Shown here in pieces: positions 34,707 through 44,222 of a stretch of 64,000 nt of DNA (position 1 is the first letter of the stretch; every line of letters starts with the position of its first letter). The stretch comes from Pseudogracilibacillus sp037071985. GTDB lineage: Bacteria > Bacillota > Bacilli > Bacillales > Amphibacillaceae. The position numbers and the translations under genes were made by a program. The notes beneath the pieces are model-generated. The model was not told the origin of the DNA, searched no databases, and saw only the letters and a program-made list of their open reading frames with translations. The stretch lies in NCBI RefSeq assembly GCF_037071985.1, contig NZ_JAXHDF010000007.1:62001-126000 (forward strand), given 5' to 3'.

Positions 34707-35537
34707 TTATTGAAATAGTAACTTTAAAGATTTCTTAATTTGTTCGGTTGAAGTTTTAGGTTGGGTAGTGCAACATCCAAAAGCATATATCTTGTCAACG
34801 CTTGTTTTTCCTTCATTGTCAGTCACTATAAAGTTTTCATCATTTAATTCAATACCTGTCCCTTTTAAATAGAAAGTTGATGGTATAAAGCCTTCACTAA
34901 AAATTAAAGTGTCACAATCAAAGGATTCAATTTGCTCATTGTTCTTATTCTTTATTTCAACTTTTTCCACTCTAGATTTACCATAAATCATGTGAACAAG
35001 ATGATCTTCCGCCTTAATTCCTTTCACATTGACACCTTTATTAGATAAATAGGTTGATAGAAATCTTGAAGTTTTACTATTTTCAAAAAGAAGAACTTTT
35101 TCACCCGGAATATATCCCCTCTCCAATAAACCCACGGCCATCATTGGAGTCATCACCCCCGCCGGTCTTGTTCCACCAATTTTATGTGCTTCCCTCGGCT
35201 TTTCCAGCGCTCCCGAACAAATAATAATAGCTTCAGCCTCAACATCTAGCGTACCGGATGGTGTCTGGATGTTAATTTCATGACTGCTTTCTCCAAATGC
35301 TTCAAACAATCCCGTGACCGTAGCATTCGTTAGTTTTTCATAAGGGAGATTAATAAACTTTTCCACCATTTCTCTTTCTGTATCAAATTCTATTTCATTA
35401 AATAAAACACTATTAAAGCCACCAAACCGATTATTATAATCGACGATTAATACATTTTCCAATCCTTCGTCGTATGCTTGGAGCGCTGTTTCAATACCTG
35501 TTAAACCCGCGCCAATTATAACTAATTCATACTTCAT
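34707..35537 (-). CDS. NAD(P)/FAD-binding oxidoreductase, GlpB/HcnB-like second flavoprotein subunit
   Basis: 276 aa. Begins with a dinucleotide-binding motif IIGAGLTGIETAL and FGGFNS, has an IIICSGALEKP segment and TRPAGVMTPMMAVGLLERG, and ends with a YAFGCCTTQPK FAD-closing motif. It lacks the usual CxxC disulfide of thioredoxin reductases. Stop and start are 2 bp from the upstream GlpA-like gene, so the two are probably subunits of one dehydrogenase, as in two-flavoprotein glycerol-3-phosphate or amino-acid dehydrogenases. Substrate not known. Confidence 0.8.
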   Translation of the reverse strand: MKYELVIIGAGLTGIETALQAYDEGLENVLIVDYNNRFGGFNSVLFNEIEFDTEREMVEKFINLPYEKLTNATVTGLFEAFGESSHEINIQTPSGTLDVEAEAIIICSGALEKPREAHKIGGTRPAGVMTPMMAVGLLERGYIPGEKVLLFENSKTSRFLSTYLSNKGVNVKGIKAEDHLVHMIYGKSRVEKVEIKNKNNEQIESFDCDTLIFSEGFIPSTFYLKGTGIELNDENFIVTDNEGKTSVDKIYAFGCCTTQPKTSTEQIKKSLKLLFQ

Positions 35538-35539
35538 TC

Positions 35540-36937
35540 CTATCTTCCTCCTTTAACAGCTATTGGGGAATCTTTTAATCCTTTTAGAGGAAGCTCATGA
35601 TTTAAATCATACTCATTCAAAATATCCATTATTTTTGGTATACAGCAATTACCTTGGCATTCTCCTAATGTAGCACCTGTTCTTCTTTTTACACCATCAA
35701 TTGTTGTGGGTGGTATAGGGCCTTCAAGTGCATTTGTGATTTCACTTTTTGTAATCGTTCTACATAAACAAATTATTTCCCCGACATTCTCATCTGAGTC
35801 ATCAAATAAGTTTGGAGTCTCCGTTTTCGCTGCATCATTTCTTTCCAATTTTAACCCAGCAATCTCTAATTGTTCAGCAACCTCTTCTGCTATGCCTGGC
35901 GATGCTGATAATCCTGTCGAACGAATCCCAGCTGCATGGATAAATTGTTTGTTTTGTTCAGATGGTCTAATAACGTAATCTCCTGTACTGCATACGGCTC
36001 TAATACCCGCAAATTGACGAATTGTTTCATATTTTTTTGCTTCAGGAATTAATTTTTCACAACTAGTTAATACTTGGTTAATACCTTCTGCGCTAGTAGA
36101 ATTGTCTTCCTTATCTTCTTGATCTTCGGCAGTTGGACCAAGTAAAAATCCGCCAAAAACAACAGGAGATATTAGAGTACCTTTTGATTTAGCGGTTGGG
36201 ACTGGTAATATCACTTGTGATATTTCAATTTCCTCTTCCGTTAAAATAAACTGGCCTTTTCGAGGTGTAATTGTGAAGCTATTATCACCAATCATACGGC
36301 TAATTTGATCTGAATAAACTCCAGCCGCATTAACAATGTATCTTGTCTTAATTTCTTGTCCATTATCTAAATATAATGTAAACCCGTAATCTGCTTCATT
36401 AATTTTCACAATGCCTGAACCTAATAATACTTCAGCACCATTAATTGCAGCTAAATCTGCATAAGAACGAGTCGCAGTAAATGGATCACATATTGCCTCT
36501 CCTGGAATAGAAAGCGCTCCAATAACTTCATCTGTAACTGCTGGGTTCATTTCTAACACTTCGTCTCTATCTAGCCATTCAACATGAACACCATTCGCTT
36601 CAGCGTTCGGTATGTATTTATTTTCAATAATTTCTTTTTCCTCATCATTTGTAGCAATCATAATTGCACCACAAGGAATATACGGAATTTTTAATTGTTC
36701 AGTATAGTCAGACCATAACTCACGAGAACGCTTTAAACATTTTGCTTCCAATGAATTTGGTGGTGCATCAAACCCTGTATGGATAATTCCACTATTTGCT
36801 TTACTAGCCCCTTCACATAAATCAGGTTGTTTTTCTACTAGAGCAATCGATAAATTATATAAAGACAACTTTCTTAGTATTGCAGTTCCTACTACTCCAC
36901 CACCAATGACTACTACATCTTTTAACTCTTTCTGCAT
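35540..36937 (-). CDS. GlpA-like FAD-dependent dehydrogenase with C-terminal BFD [2Fe-2S] domain
   Basis: 465 aa. An N-terminal DAO-type FAD domain (VVVIGGGVVGTAILRKL, then SKANSGIIHTGFDAPP) is followed by a C-terminal BFD-like iron-sulfur domain with CLCRT and CQGNCC as the four cysteine ligands. This is the domain plan of anaerobic glycerol-3-phosphate dehydrogenase subunit A and related enzymes that oxidise hydroxy acids or polyol phosphates. It starts an operon with a GlpB-like flavoprotein and a CoxG-like protein; no GlpC-type iron-sulfur subunit follows. AAGGAG precedes the ATG, and a consensus promoter lies 50 bp upstream. A polyol phosphate or glycerol phosphate substrate is likely but not shown. 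Confidence 0.85.
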   Translation of the reverse strand: MQKELKDVVVIGGGVVGTAILRKLSLYNLSIALVEKQPDLCEGASKANSGIIHTGFDAPPNSLEAKCLKRSRELWSDYTEQLKIPYIPCGAIMIATNDEEKEIIENKYIPNAEANGVHVEWLDRDEVLEMNPAVTDEVIGALSIPGEAICDPFTATRSYADLAAINGAEVLLGSGIVKINEADYGFTLYLDNGQEIKTRYIVNAAGVYSDQISRMIGDNSFTITPRKGQFILTEEEIEISQVILPVPTAKSKGTLISPVVFGGFLLGPTAEDQEDKEDNSTSAEGINQVLTSCEKLIPEAKKYETIRQFAGIRAVCSTGDYVIRPSEQNKQFIHAAGIRSTGLSASPGIAEEVAEQLEIAGLKLERNDAAKTETPNLFDDSDENVGEIICLCRTITKSEITNALEGPIPPTTIDGVKRRTGATLGECQGNCCIPKIMDILNEYDLNHELPLKGLKDSPIAVKGGR

Positions 36938-36984
36938 CAGTCAATTCTCCTTTCCATAAAAAACAGGTATAACCCCATGAAATA

Positions 36985-37013
36985 ATTATAATACCACATA
37001 AAACATGTGTCAA
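36985..37013 (-). promoter_or_regulatory. Full-consensus promoter of the GlpA-like operon
   Basis: Minus-strand TTGACA (37008-37013) and TATAAT (36985-36990) are exactly 17 bp apart, a perfect sigma-A promoter. Predicted start about 36978, giving a 40-nt leader. Confidence 0.85.
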
Positions 37014-37050
37014 GTCGTAAACATTACACAAAAAGTAGTCATAAATTAAT

Positions 37051-37090
37051 AAAAAAAATTCTACTCTTCACATGAAGAATAGAATTTTTT
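37051..37090 (-). terminator. Terminator of the first DeoR-family gene
   Basis: On the minus strand AAAAAATTCTATTCTTC pairs with GAAGAGTAGAATTTTTT around a short loop and ends in eight T residues. The first arm overlaps the stop codon of the 37089-37856 gene. Confidence 0.8.
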
Positions 37091-37856
37091 ATTTTCCATA
37101 TCCCAGTACTTTAATTCCTTGATCGCTATATTCTTGAGCAATGAATTTTTTAAGCTTATTATCAGTCACAATGACATCTATCTCATCAATTGCACACACA
37201 TTAACTAATGCTTTTATACCAAATTTACTATGATCAGCGACGGCAATAATTTCTTTACCTTTTTCAATCATGATTTTTCTAACTCTCGTTTCTTCTAAAT
37301 GATAATCTGAAATTCCATTATCCATTGTAATTCCGCCCACGCCAACAATTGTTTTATCAACATTAAATTCTCTCATAAATTGTTCGGAGATAAAACCCGA
37401 GAGAGCTAATTCATTTGGTCGTAATATTCCACCCGGTAAAATAACACGAAAAGTAGGAATATCAACTAACTCTTGAGCGATTGTCATACAATTTGTGATT
37501 ATTGTAAGATTTTTTTTATCTTTAAGGTGACGTGCTACTTCTAAAGTAGTTGTTCCTAGATCTATCATTAAGGTTTCCCCGTCAGAAATTAGTTCAGCTG
37601 TTTTTTTACCTATCATTTCTTTTTCTTTAGCATTTTTAGTCGATCTTGTATTATAAGAAGGTTCTTTAGAAGACTGTCGATTTAATACAGCCCCACCATA
37701 GATTCTTTTTAATTGTCCTTCCTGTTCTAAAAATTCCAAGTCACGTCTTACAGTTTCTATGGAAACTTTGAATTTTTCGCATAATTCAGGTACCTTTACT
37801 ATCTCGTTTACTTCTAACATTTCAAGAATAACTCTATATCTTTCCTGTGCTAACAA
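37089..37856 (-). CDS. DeoR-family transcriptional regulator
   Basis: 255 aa: DeoR winged helix at the N-terminus (VPELCEKFKVSIETVRRDLE) and a sugar-phosphate-binding DeoRC domain (DLGTTTLEVARHL, ITNCMTIAQEL, VGVGGITMDNGISD). Such regulators sense sugar or polyol phosphates. Start is a TTG at 37856 with AAGGGA upstream. It has its own terminator, so it is not co-transcribed with the GlpA-like operon that lies immediately downstream, but is a good candidate to control it. A paralogue (38217-38984) lies 360 bp upstream. Confidence 0.9.
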   Translation of the reverse strand: MLAQERYRVILEMLEVNEIVKVPELCEKFKVSIETVRRDLEFLEQEGQLKRIYGGAVLNRQSSKEPSYNTRSTKNAKEKEMIGKKTAELISDGETLMIDLGTTTLEVARHLKDKKNLTIITNCMTIAQELVDIPTFRVILPGGILRPNELALSGFISEQFMREFNVDKTIVGVGGITMDNGISDYHLEETRVRKIMIEKGKEIIAVADHSKFGIKALVNVCAIDEIDVIVTDNKLKKFIAQEYSDQGIKVLGYGK

Positions 37857-38216
37857 ATGAATCCCTTCCTTAATTCAACCATTTTTCTGTTAAATTATGT
37901 GATTTATTTTTTTATTATATATGAATCATATCACAAGTTGCTTGAAATTTTCTTTTGTATTACATCATAGTAAGTAAACACTTTTAAATAGTTAGGTATA
38001 TAGTAAAATAATATCCTTTTTGTTATTAAATATTCTCAGTAGTTACAATTAGTTGAATTATTAATCCTGTTAAATTTACAGAAGAATCCATTGAAAAAGT
38101 GAATAATAAATAATTTTAAACGGTTGGTTCTAAAAAACTTTTAATTATTAATTCATTTTGTAAACAAAAATCATCTTTAAAGGACTATCTAAATATATAA
38201 TTCGAAAAAATCATAA
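37857..38216. other. Intergenic region between the two DeoR genes
   Basis: 360 bp of very AT-rich DNA. A TGTGAT...ATCACA inverted pair near 37908-37937 could be an operator. No gene, hairpin with a T run or well-spaced promoter was found. Confidence 0.35.
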
Positions 38217-38984
38217 TCATTTAACATCCAATACCTCGACTTTCATCCCTTTTCCTCTCAAATGGCTTACTACATTTTGCGGAGTCCTTATATCAGTTAT
38301 TAAAACATCTATTTCATGAATATCAGCAAATTTATATATGGCTACTATATCCACTTTGGAATGATCTGCTAGTGCGATACTTTTTTGGGCATTTTTTATC
38401 ATCATTCTTCGAAATTCACATTCGCCCAAGTGAAAGTCAGTAAAGCCATTTTCCAGAGACAGTCCACCAACACCTATAAAAGCCTTATCAATAAAAATAT
38501 CTTGTATGCTTTTATTACTTATAGGTCCCGATACGGATAGCTCTTCTCCTCTTAATTCACCACCACTTATTAATACTTTAATTTCTTTAATATTAGCTAG
38601 TTCCATAGCAATTAGTAATGAATTGGTGATTACAGTTAAATCCTTTTTAGTGGTTAAATTTCTAGCCATAGATAAAGTAGTAGTTCCTAAATCAATAAAA
38701 ATAGCATCTCCATCCTCGACAAATTCCGCCGCCTTTTTACCAATAATATCCTTTTCAACTACACTTGTGTTATCTCTAGTAGAAAAGGATGGTTCAATAT
38801 TAGTTCTATTTAATAATGCACCCCCATGGACTTTTTTTATCAATCCTACCTTATCTAGTTCTTTCAAATCCCGCCGGACTGTTTGTCTTGTCACTCCTAA
38901 AGTTTTGGATAGCTCTGAAATACGAACTGTATTCTCTTTTTCTAATTGTTCTAGTATTTTTTTATGGCGTTCTTGTTGTAACAT
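38217..38984 (-). CDS. DeoR-family transcriptional regulator (paralogue)
   Basis: 255 aa, same domain plan as its neighbour: helix-turn-helix (ISELSKTLGVTRQTVRRDLK) and DeoRC domain (DLGTTTLSMARNL, VGVGGLSLENGFTD). Start ATG follows AGGTG. It lies 211 bp after the M81/kinase operon (39196-42223) in the same direction and is the likely local regulator of that operon, while the other copy may serve the GlpA-like genes (inference). The two copies keep the same length and key residues. Confidence 0.9.
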   Translation of the reverse strand: MLQQERHKKILEQLEKENTVRISELSKTLGVTRQTVRRDLKELDKVGLIKKVHGGALLNRTNIEPSFSTRDNTSVVEKDIIGKKAAEFVEDGDAIFIDLGTTTLSMARNLTTKKDLTVITNSLLIAMELANIKEIKVLISGGELRGEELSVSGPISNKSIQDIFIDKAFIGVGGLSLENGFTDFHLGECEFRRMMIKNAQKSIALADHSKVDIVAIYKFADIHEIDVLITDIRTPQNVVSHLRGKGMKVEVLDVK

Positions 38985-39195
38985 ATATATTCACCTAATT
39001 CTATATATTTTTATTTCAATCAATACACATGAAGGCTATACTTTTTACACTAACGTAACGTGAATATATTATATTATTAAAATTAATTACATATTTTTTA
39101 AAAAAACAAATTATTAATTGTACAATATTGAATTAATTTAATACTAATTAAAAATTATATCATTTTTAATTTTATTAATCAGCATCAATATTCAA

Positions 39196-40698
39196 TTAAC
39201 GTTTACCATAGATAATCTCATCAATTTTGTATTCATTTAGACTATTAAAAGGATAAAAATTCTTAGGTAAACGCTTAAATGGCAAATTCATTAAATCAAC
39301 ACTTGCCGCCCCTGGTGTATCTGTGTCGTAAATTTTGTCCGTAAACTTAGAATAGGCTGCTCTAAAAGAAGTGCAAGCTTTTACTATTAGGAGTTCGTAT
39401 AAAGTAGGCTCCATACCAAACGCACGGAATAATTGTGGATCTCCGTTACCAAAAATGTGACGACAAACTAATATATTGATATTTCCTACTTGTAATACCG
39501 CCGAAGGTCCAATATTATTAGTCATGCCACGTCCGGCAGGTCCTTCCTGAATAAATATGCCATCATGTAATGATTTTACATAGCATTCAACTTCTATAGT
39601 TTCATTTATTTCGGGTAGTTTTGTTCCACCTAAAGAAAAAGTTGTTTTATTTCCAACGCCGGTTTTATGCGCAAGATTGGCAGCTGGTGCATCAACTACT
39701 GCTATTGCTGTTTTTAAAGTTGACTTTCTATCTAGCAATTTTTTTACTACTGCCACACTATCTCCTGTAGCTCCAGCATTGGTTGAATCTGCAGAGTCAA
39801 CTAAGACGACAGGCTTATCGCTCACATTATTCTCTGCAATTTCAATTACTTGATCGATAGAGTAGAGATTTGGCTTAAAGTTTTCGCGAAGGTTATACAA
39901 TCTTTTTGCAAGTAATAAAGCAAACTCTTCCGCTACTGTTTCTTCTCGCGCAATAACGATTACAGATGAAGAAGCATCTTCTATGTCTAACCAAGGTTGC
40001 ATCTGATAAATCGAGAAATCTATAATTTCTCCCTTTTCAACATATGATTTACCCTCATTCATTAATTCTGCGAAAGGGCCCGACATGGTGGTATAACCAC
40101 TAGCTGGTACAATCATTGGTAGTTTAACTTGAATCATTCGAGGTTTATTTTTATCTAATAAACATGATAACCCTAATGTTCCTGTTCTATATCCGGTTTT
40201 AAAATGATCGACATGTGGATACGTTTGATATCCGCAGATTATGTTACAATTTTCCACCATTTTTGTGGTAATATTTGCATGCATATCAGTTGAAGCCGCA
40301 ATCACAGTATCATGACCGACAACCTTTCGAATAGATTCAATTATTTGCCCCGAACAATCTTCATATACTGTCGTTTCTGTTGCACCATGAAGCGAAATAA
40401 ACACTGCATCTACATGATTGTGCTGGTTAATAATCTTAATAGACGTATTAATAAATTCATCCATAACTCTTTGATCCACACGTCCTCCACTCATTGTAAA
40501 CATAGAAATTCCTGGGATAATTTCAACATTCTCTTCTTGTAACGCTTGAAATATTCCCCCTAATACACATGGTTTATCCATTAATCTGAAAAGTTCTTCA
40601 CCTACTGCAATACGACTTTGTTCAAAGTAGTCTCTTGTACACACATTTGGATTAAAACTATTTGTTTCTTGATGAAACTCTAACACGACAGCTTTCAT
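39196..40698 (-). CDS. M81-family (MlrC-like) metallohydrolase (second copy)
   Basis: 500 aa. Motifs: EFHQETNSFNPN near the N-terminus, FISLHGATETT, STDMHANITTKM with the zinc Asp-x-His, YPHVDHFKTGYRT with the next His, and a C-terminal MlrC domain with DSADSTNAGATGDS. Ribosome binding site AAAGGAG. It follows an FGGY kinase by 25 bp, so both act on the same pathway. It differs from the copy at 19536-20984 in most of its length. Physiological substrate unknown; linear microcystinase is only the founding member. Confidence 0.9.
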   Translation of the reverse strand: MKAVVLEFHQETNSFNPNVCTRDYFEQSRIAVGEELFRLMDKPCVLGGIFQALQEENVEIIPGISMFTMSGGRVDQRVMDEFINTSIKIINQHNHVDAVFISLHGATETTVYEDCSGQIIESIRKVVGHDTVIAASTDMHANITTKMVENCNIICGYQTYPHVDHFKTGYRTGTLGLSCLLDKNKPRMIQVKLPMIVPASGYTTMSGPFAELMNEGKSYVEKGEIIDFSIYQMQPWLDIEDASSSVIVIAREETVAEEFALLLAKRLYNLRENFKPNLYSIDQVIEIAENNVSDKPVVLVDSADSTNAGATGDSVAVVKKLLDRKSTLKTAIAVVDAPAANLAHKTGVGNKTTFSLGGTKLPEINETIEVECYVKSLHDGIFIQEGPAGRGMTNNIGPSAVLQVGNINILVCRHIFGNGDPQLFRAFGMEPTLYELLIVKACTSFRAAYSKFTDKIYDTDTPGAASVDLMNLPFKRLPKNFYPFNSLNEYKIDEIIYGKR

Positions 40699-40723
40699 TA
40701 ATCTATCTCCTTTATTTATAAAA

Positions 40724-42223
40724 TTATTTATCTAAAACCTCTTCATCATTTAAAGTAAAATAAATATCTTCTAAAGCTGGATATATATTTTTAAAAACAT
40801 TAAACAGCTTGTCATATCTTTTCTCATATAATCTATTAAAATTAAATATTTTATCTATCTTTATTCTTTCCATTGAATCATCGAAATTTTGGCAAACTCC
40901 TAATCCAATCAATGCACAATAAGCTGTTCCAATTGATCCTGCATGTCGAGGGTTATTCGGAACTTGTACAGGTATTTTAAGAATATTCGCCATCATTTGC
41001 ATCCAAATATCACTACTAGCTCCCCCACCAACAACCCGAATAGAATCTATTTTATGTCCGCTTTCATAGGTGTATTTCTCAATTTTCCAACGCAACATAT
41101 AACAAATACCTTCCATAATTGCCGTCATAAAATGTCTACGATCATGTTGACTAGTAATATTTAAGAAAACAGCCTTAGCATTTTTAGATAAGGGACTTAA
41201 TTCTCCATGAATCCATGGTGTTGCAATTAGATTTAGTGAACCAGGAGGGATTTCCTTAATATCTTGTGTAATATAATTATAGATTTCATCTCCATATTTT
41301 TCTTGTTCCAGCTTATAAAATTGTTCTATTCCCCAATCATATGTCAAACCAGCTGATTGAATCGCATGTATAGTTAATTCTTTATCTTTATCAAAAGATT
41401 GATATAATTCCCCTTCTCTATTATTTCGTTCTTTAGTTAATGTGCTAAACCAGCCTGAGGAACCAAGATAAATATGATTACTTCCCATCCCGCTACAACC
41501 AGCACCTATTGCTACAGCAGGTATATCCCCACAACCACCAAATACTGGAGTTCCAGCAAGAAGTCCTAATTGTTCAGCCGCTTCTATCGTTAAGTCTCCA
41601 ACTTTTTCGGTAGGGAGTACAAGTGGTGGAAATTTATTAAGATCTAATTCAGCAGCTTTCACAATTTCATTATAGTATGTTTGTAATCCTTCTTTTGCCG
41701 CATGAATAAAGTTGTTCGTTAAATCTACTGCTTTTACTCCTGTTGCCTTAAACTTTAAATATGAATTAACTTCTAAGAACTTATCTGTTTTTCTATATAT
41801 TTCGGGTAAATTTTCTTTCACCCACATTAATCTAGGCCAATATTCTTGTTGATGCATGACATTTGTATTTAATAATTTATTAAGTTTTTGTGCCTGATCT
41901 TTAGCACGTCCATCAAGCCAAATAATATTATTATATAAAATGTTGTCGTTTTCATCTAATGGAATTATACCTTTCCATTGTGTTCCAAATACGATTCCTC
42001 TTACTTGCTCTTTTTGTATTCCTAAATGCTCAATTGCCTTTTTCGCTGATATACTTACTGCACCCCAGTAGTCTTCCGGGTTTTGTTCCGCCCACCCTGC
42101 TTTTGGATTTATTAATGGGTAACTTTCTGTCGATACACTACATATCTCACCAAGGAAATTTACTAAAGTAGCTTTAACAGCACTTGTACCACAATCAAAA
42201 GAAACAATGTATGATGATTTCAT
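40724..42223 (-). CDS. FGGY-family carbohydrate kinase
   Basis: 499 aa, xylulokinase-like. N-terminal phosphate loop SFDCGTSAVKATLV, GTQWKG in place of the usual SGQMHG, IIWLDGRA, GGCGDIPAVAIGAG and C-terminal GGGASSDIWMQMMAN. Ribosome binding site AAGGAG. It is divergent from a sodium/solute symporter and followed by an M81 hydrolase, suggesting an imported sugar, polyol or cyclitol that is phosphorylated here. Substitution in the GTQWKG segment implies a substrate other than xylulose. Confidence 0.88.
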   Translation of the reverse strand: MKSSYIVSFDCGTSAVKATLVNFLGEICSVSTESYPLINPKAGWAEQNPEDYWGAVSISAKKAIEHLGIQKEQVRGIVFGTQWKGIIPLDENDNILYNNIIWLDGRAKDQAQKLNKLLNTNVMHQQEYWPRLMWVKENLPEIYRKTDKFLEVNSYLKFKATGVKAVDLTNNFIHAAKEGLQTYYNEIVKAAELDLNKFPPLVLPTEKVGDLTIEAAEQLGLLAGTPVFGGCGDIPAVAIGAGCSGMGSNHIYLGSSGWFSTLTKERNNREGELYQSFDKDKELTIHAIQSAGLTYDWGIEQFYKLEQEKYGDEIYNYITQDIKEIPPGSLNLIATPWIHGELSPLSKNAKAVFLNITSQHDRRHFMTAIMEGICYMLRWKIEKYTYESGHKIDSIRVVGGGASSDIWMQMMANILKIPVQVPNNPRHAGSIGTAYCALIGLGVCQNFDDSMERIKIDKIFNFNRLYEKRYDKLFNVFKNIYPALEDIYFTLNDEEVLDK

Positions 42224-42270
42224 TAATTTTTCTCCTTCCCACTTTTAACCGTTTTCATATTTTTTTAATG

Positions 42271-42284
42271 TATAGTATACTATA
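42271..42284. promoter_or_regulatory. 14-bp perfect palindrome upstream of the FGGY kinase gene
   Basis: TATAGTATACTATA is perfectly self-complementary and lies 48 bp before the kinase ATG, in the promoter zone. It resembles operators of GntR-type regulators (GTATAC core), but its binder is not identified. Confidence 0.45.
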
Positions 42285-42477
42285 TCATCCCATTCATTAA
42301 AACGTTTTTTGTAACATTATTTTGCTTTTTGTAATAATACTATTACTTTCGGTTATAACATATCAAAGAAAATATGCCAAATAATAATGATGGTTTTAAT
42401 AGAGATAAACTTGTAATCTCCATACTAATAATGGTTATTTTCTGTTTTATAATTATCGAAATCTTTTAAAATTTATA

Positions 42478-42505
42478 TTGACAATCAATACTTTTAGGAT
42501 AAAAT
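42478..42505 (+). promoter_or_regulatory. Promoter of the sodium/solute symporter gene
   Basis: TTGACA (42478-42483), 16-bp spacer, TAAAAT (42500-42505). The predicted start near 42512 gives a 100-nt leader that carries AAAGGAGG (42552-42559), 54 nt before the start codon. That element is followed by TTG-TAA and ATG-TAA, that is start codons directly followed by stops. Confidence 0.7.
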
Positions 42506-42612
42506 AAACTTATTACGTAAAATTAAGTTACATAAAACAACATTTTGTTACAAAGGAGGATTGTAAATATTAATGTAAGAGCTTTCAATTATTTAAGAAT
42601 GGAGTGTTTATT

Positions 42613-44091
42613 TTGATTGAAAAATATGTAATGGTTGGTATATTTTTAGCAATACTAATATTTATCTCTTATAAATCCTATAAAAAGATACACAATTACA
42701 CCGATTATAACTTAGCCGGAAGAAACACTAATTTACCAACTTTAGTGGCAACATTAGGTGCTGCTGAATTCAATACTGCTACGCTTATAGGAGGAGCTTC
42801 TGTAGCGTATATGTACGGTACTGTTGGCGTATGGTATACATCATTAATTTTCATTCCTGTATTCGGTATATATGCTTTCACAGTAGCGAAAAGATATAGA
42901 AGACTTAACATTACTACTATTGCAGAATTCTTTGATGTACGATTCAAAGGGAGAAATTCAGAACTAACAAGAGCTTTAGCAAGTTTAGTAACACTTAGTT
43001 TTACTTGGATAGCACCTGCAACTTATTTAGCAGGTTTATCGGTAATAGGAACTGTATTATTAGGTGTAAATCCACTATGGATGGTTATTGGAGTAACAAT
43101 TATTTGTTTAATTCTCAGTCTTGCTGGCGGGCTATTAACCGCTATTTCCTTTGATGTTGTGGCCTATATAATGATACTTATTTTTATTCCTGTATTACTT
43201 TTTGTAGGATGGAGTGCTTCGGGAGGATTTAGTTCATTATCAGTTGTTTATGAACAGAAATTTTTATCTTTTGAACCAATTTGGGACCTTGAGAATTACG
43301 GTTTTGCAGCCATTTTAACATGGGCCTTACAAAATATACTGCTGTATATTGCAGCACCTTGGTATGGACAAAGAATATTTTCAGCTAAAAATGAAAAAGT
43401 CGCTTATAAAGCGATGTTAATAAATACTGTTTTAATTGTTGTACTTTACGGATGTGTTGCATTAACCACTATGTTCACTCGCGCACTCCTACCAGACTTA
43501 GAAAGTGCCGAATATGCATTGCCTACATTAGTATTGAATTATTTACCAACTATTTTGCAAGGTTTCCTACTTGTTACACTTTTATTAGTAGGTATTAGTA
43601 CAATGATTGCTATTTGGAATTCAGCAGTATCAATTGTGATTAACGATATTGTGAAAAGGTATTTCGCTAAAAATAAAACTGATAAATACTATATAAACGC
43701 TAGCAGAACAGTATTTATTATACTCGGAATTTCAACATTAGTATTTGCACTTACATTTGTTGGTAATATATTATTAGCGCTTACTTATATTTCAGTGTAC
43801 ACTGCTCTATTAGCATTCCCAATATTAGCAGGATTCTTTTGGAAACGGTTTAATACTCAAGCAGCCTTGTATTCCTTAATAGTTGGTGTCATCTATGTAA
43901 CCATTGCATTATTAAATAATTTCCCATATCATTTAATTAGTCCAATTGGTGTATTATTAAGTATCATTACGGGCGTGCTTGTAACATTCTTAACTAAATC
44001 GGAAGAAGAAACTGAATATGTAAAAGAATTTTATAAAACTGTTGAAAATAAAGCTGAAAATACTCAATCGTCTTTGAATAATGCAAATTAA
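42613..44091 (+). CDS. Sodium:solute symporter (SSS family)
   Basis: Membrane protein of 492 aa with about 13 transmembrane segments that imports a solute with sodium. N-terminal segment YTDYNLAGRNTNLPTLVATL and following EFNTATLIGGASVAYMYG are typical of the family's first helices, which form the sodium site. I prefer the TTG at 42613, which has GGAG at 8 nt, over a GTG three codons earlier. It is divergent from the FGGY kinase/M81 operon and probably supplies its substrate. Solute not identifiable from sequence. Confidence 0.92.
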   Translation: MIEKYVMVGIFLAILIFISYKSYKKIHNYTDYNLAGRNTNLPTLVATLGAAEFNTATLIGGASVAYMYGTVGVWYTSLIFIPVFGIYAFTVAKRYRRLNITTIAEFFDVRFKGRNSELTRALASLVTLSFTWIAPATYLAGLSVIGTVLLGVNPLWMVIGVTIICLILSLAGGLLTAISFDVVAYIMILIFIPVLLFVGWSASGGFSSLSVVYEQKFLSFEPIWDLENYGFAAILTWALQNILLYIAAPWYGQRIFSAKNEKVAYKAMLINTVLIVVLYGCVALTTMFTRALLPDLESAEYALPTLVLNYLPTILQGFLLVTLLLVGISTMIAIWNSAVSIVINDIVKRYFAKNKTDKYYINASRTVFIILGISTLVFALTFVGNILLALTYISVYTALLAFPILAGFFWKRFNTQAALYSLIVGVIYVTIALLNNFPYHLISPIGVLLSIITGVLVTFLTKSEEETEYVKEFYKTVENKAENTQSSLNNAN

Positions 44092-44180
44092 ATTTTCTTT
44101 TCATTATATATCTTAATTTATTTCAAAAATGTCATTCTAACCTGCCGCTCTTAAGCGAAAATTGGTAAGAAATAATTATC

Positions 44181-44222
44181 TAAATGGCCTTAGCCCGATG
44201 AAAATAGGGCTAAGGCCATTTA
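44181..44222 (+). terminator. Strong hairpin downstream of the symporter gene
   Basis: A perfect 16-bp stem (TAAATGGCCTTAGCCC / GGGCTAAGGCCATTTA) with a 10-nt loop, 90 bp after the stop and followed by GTTTTCC. Confidence 0.8.
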
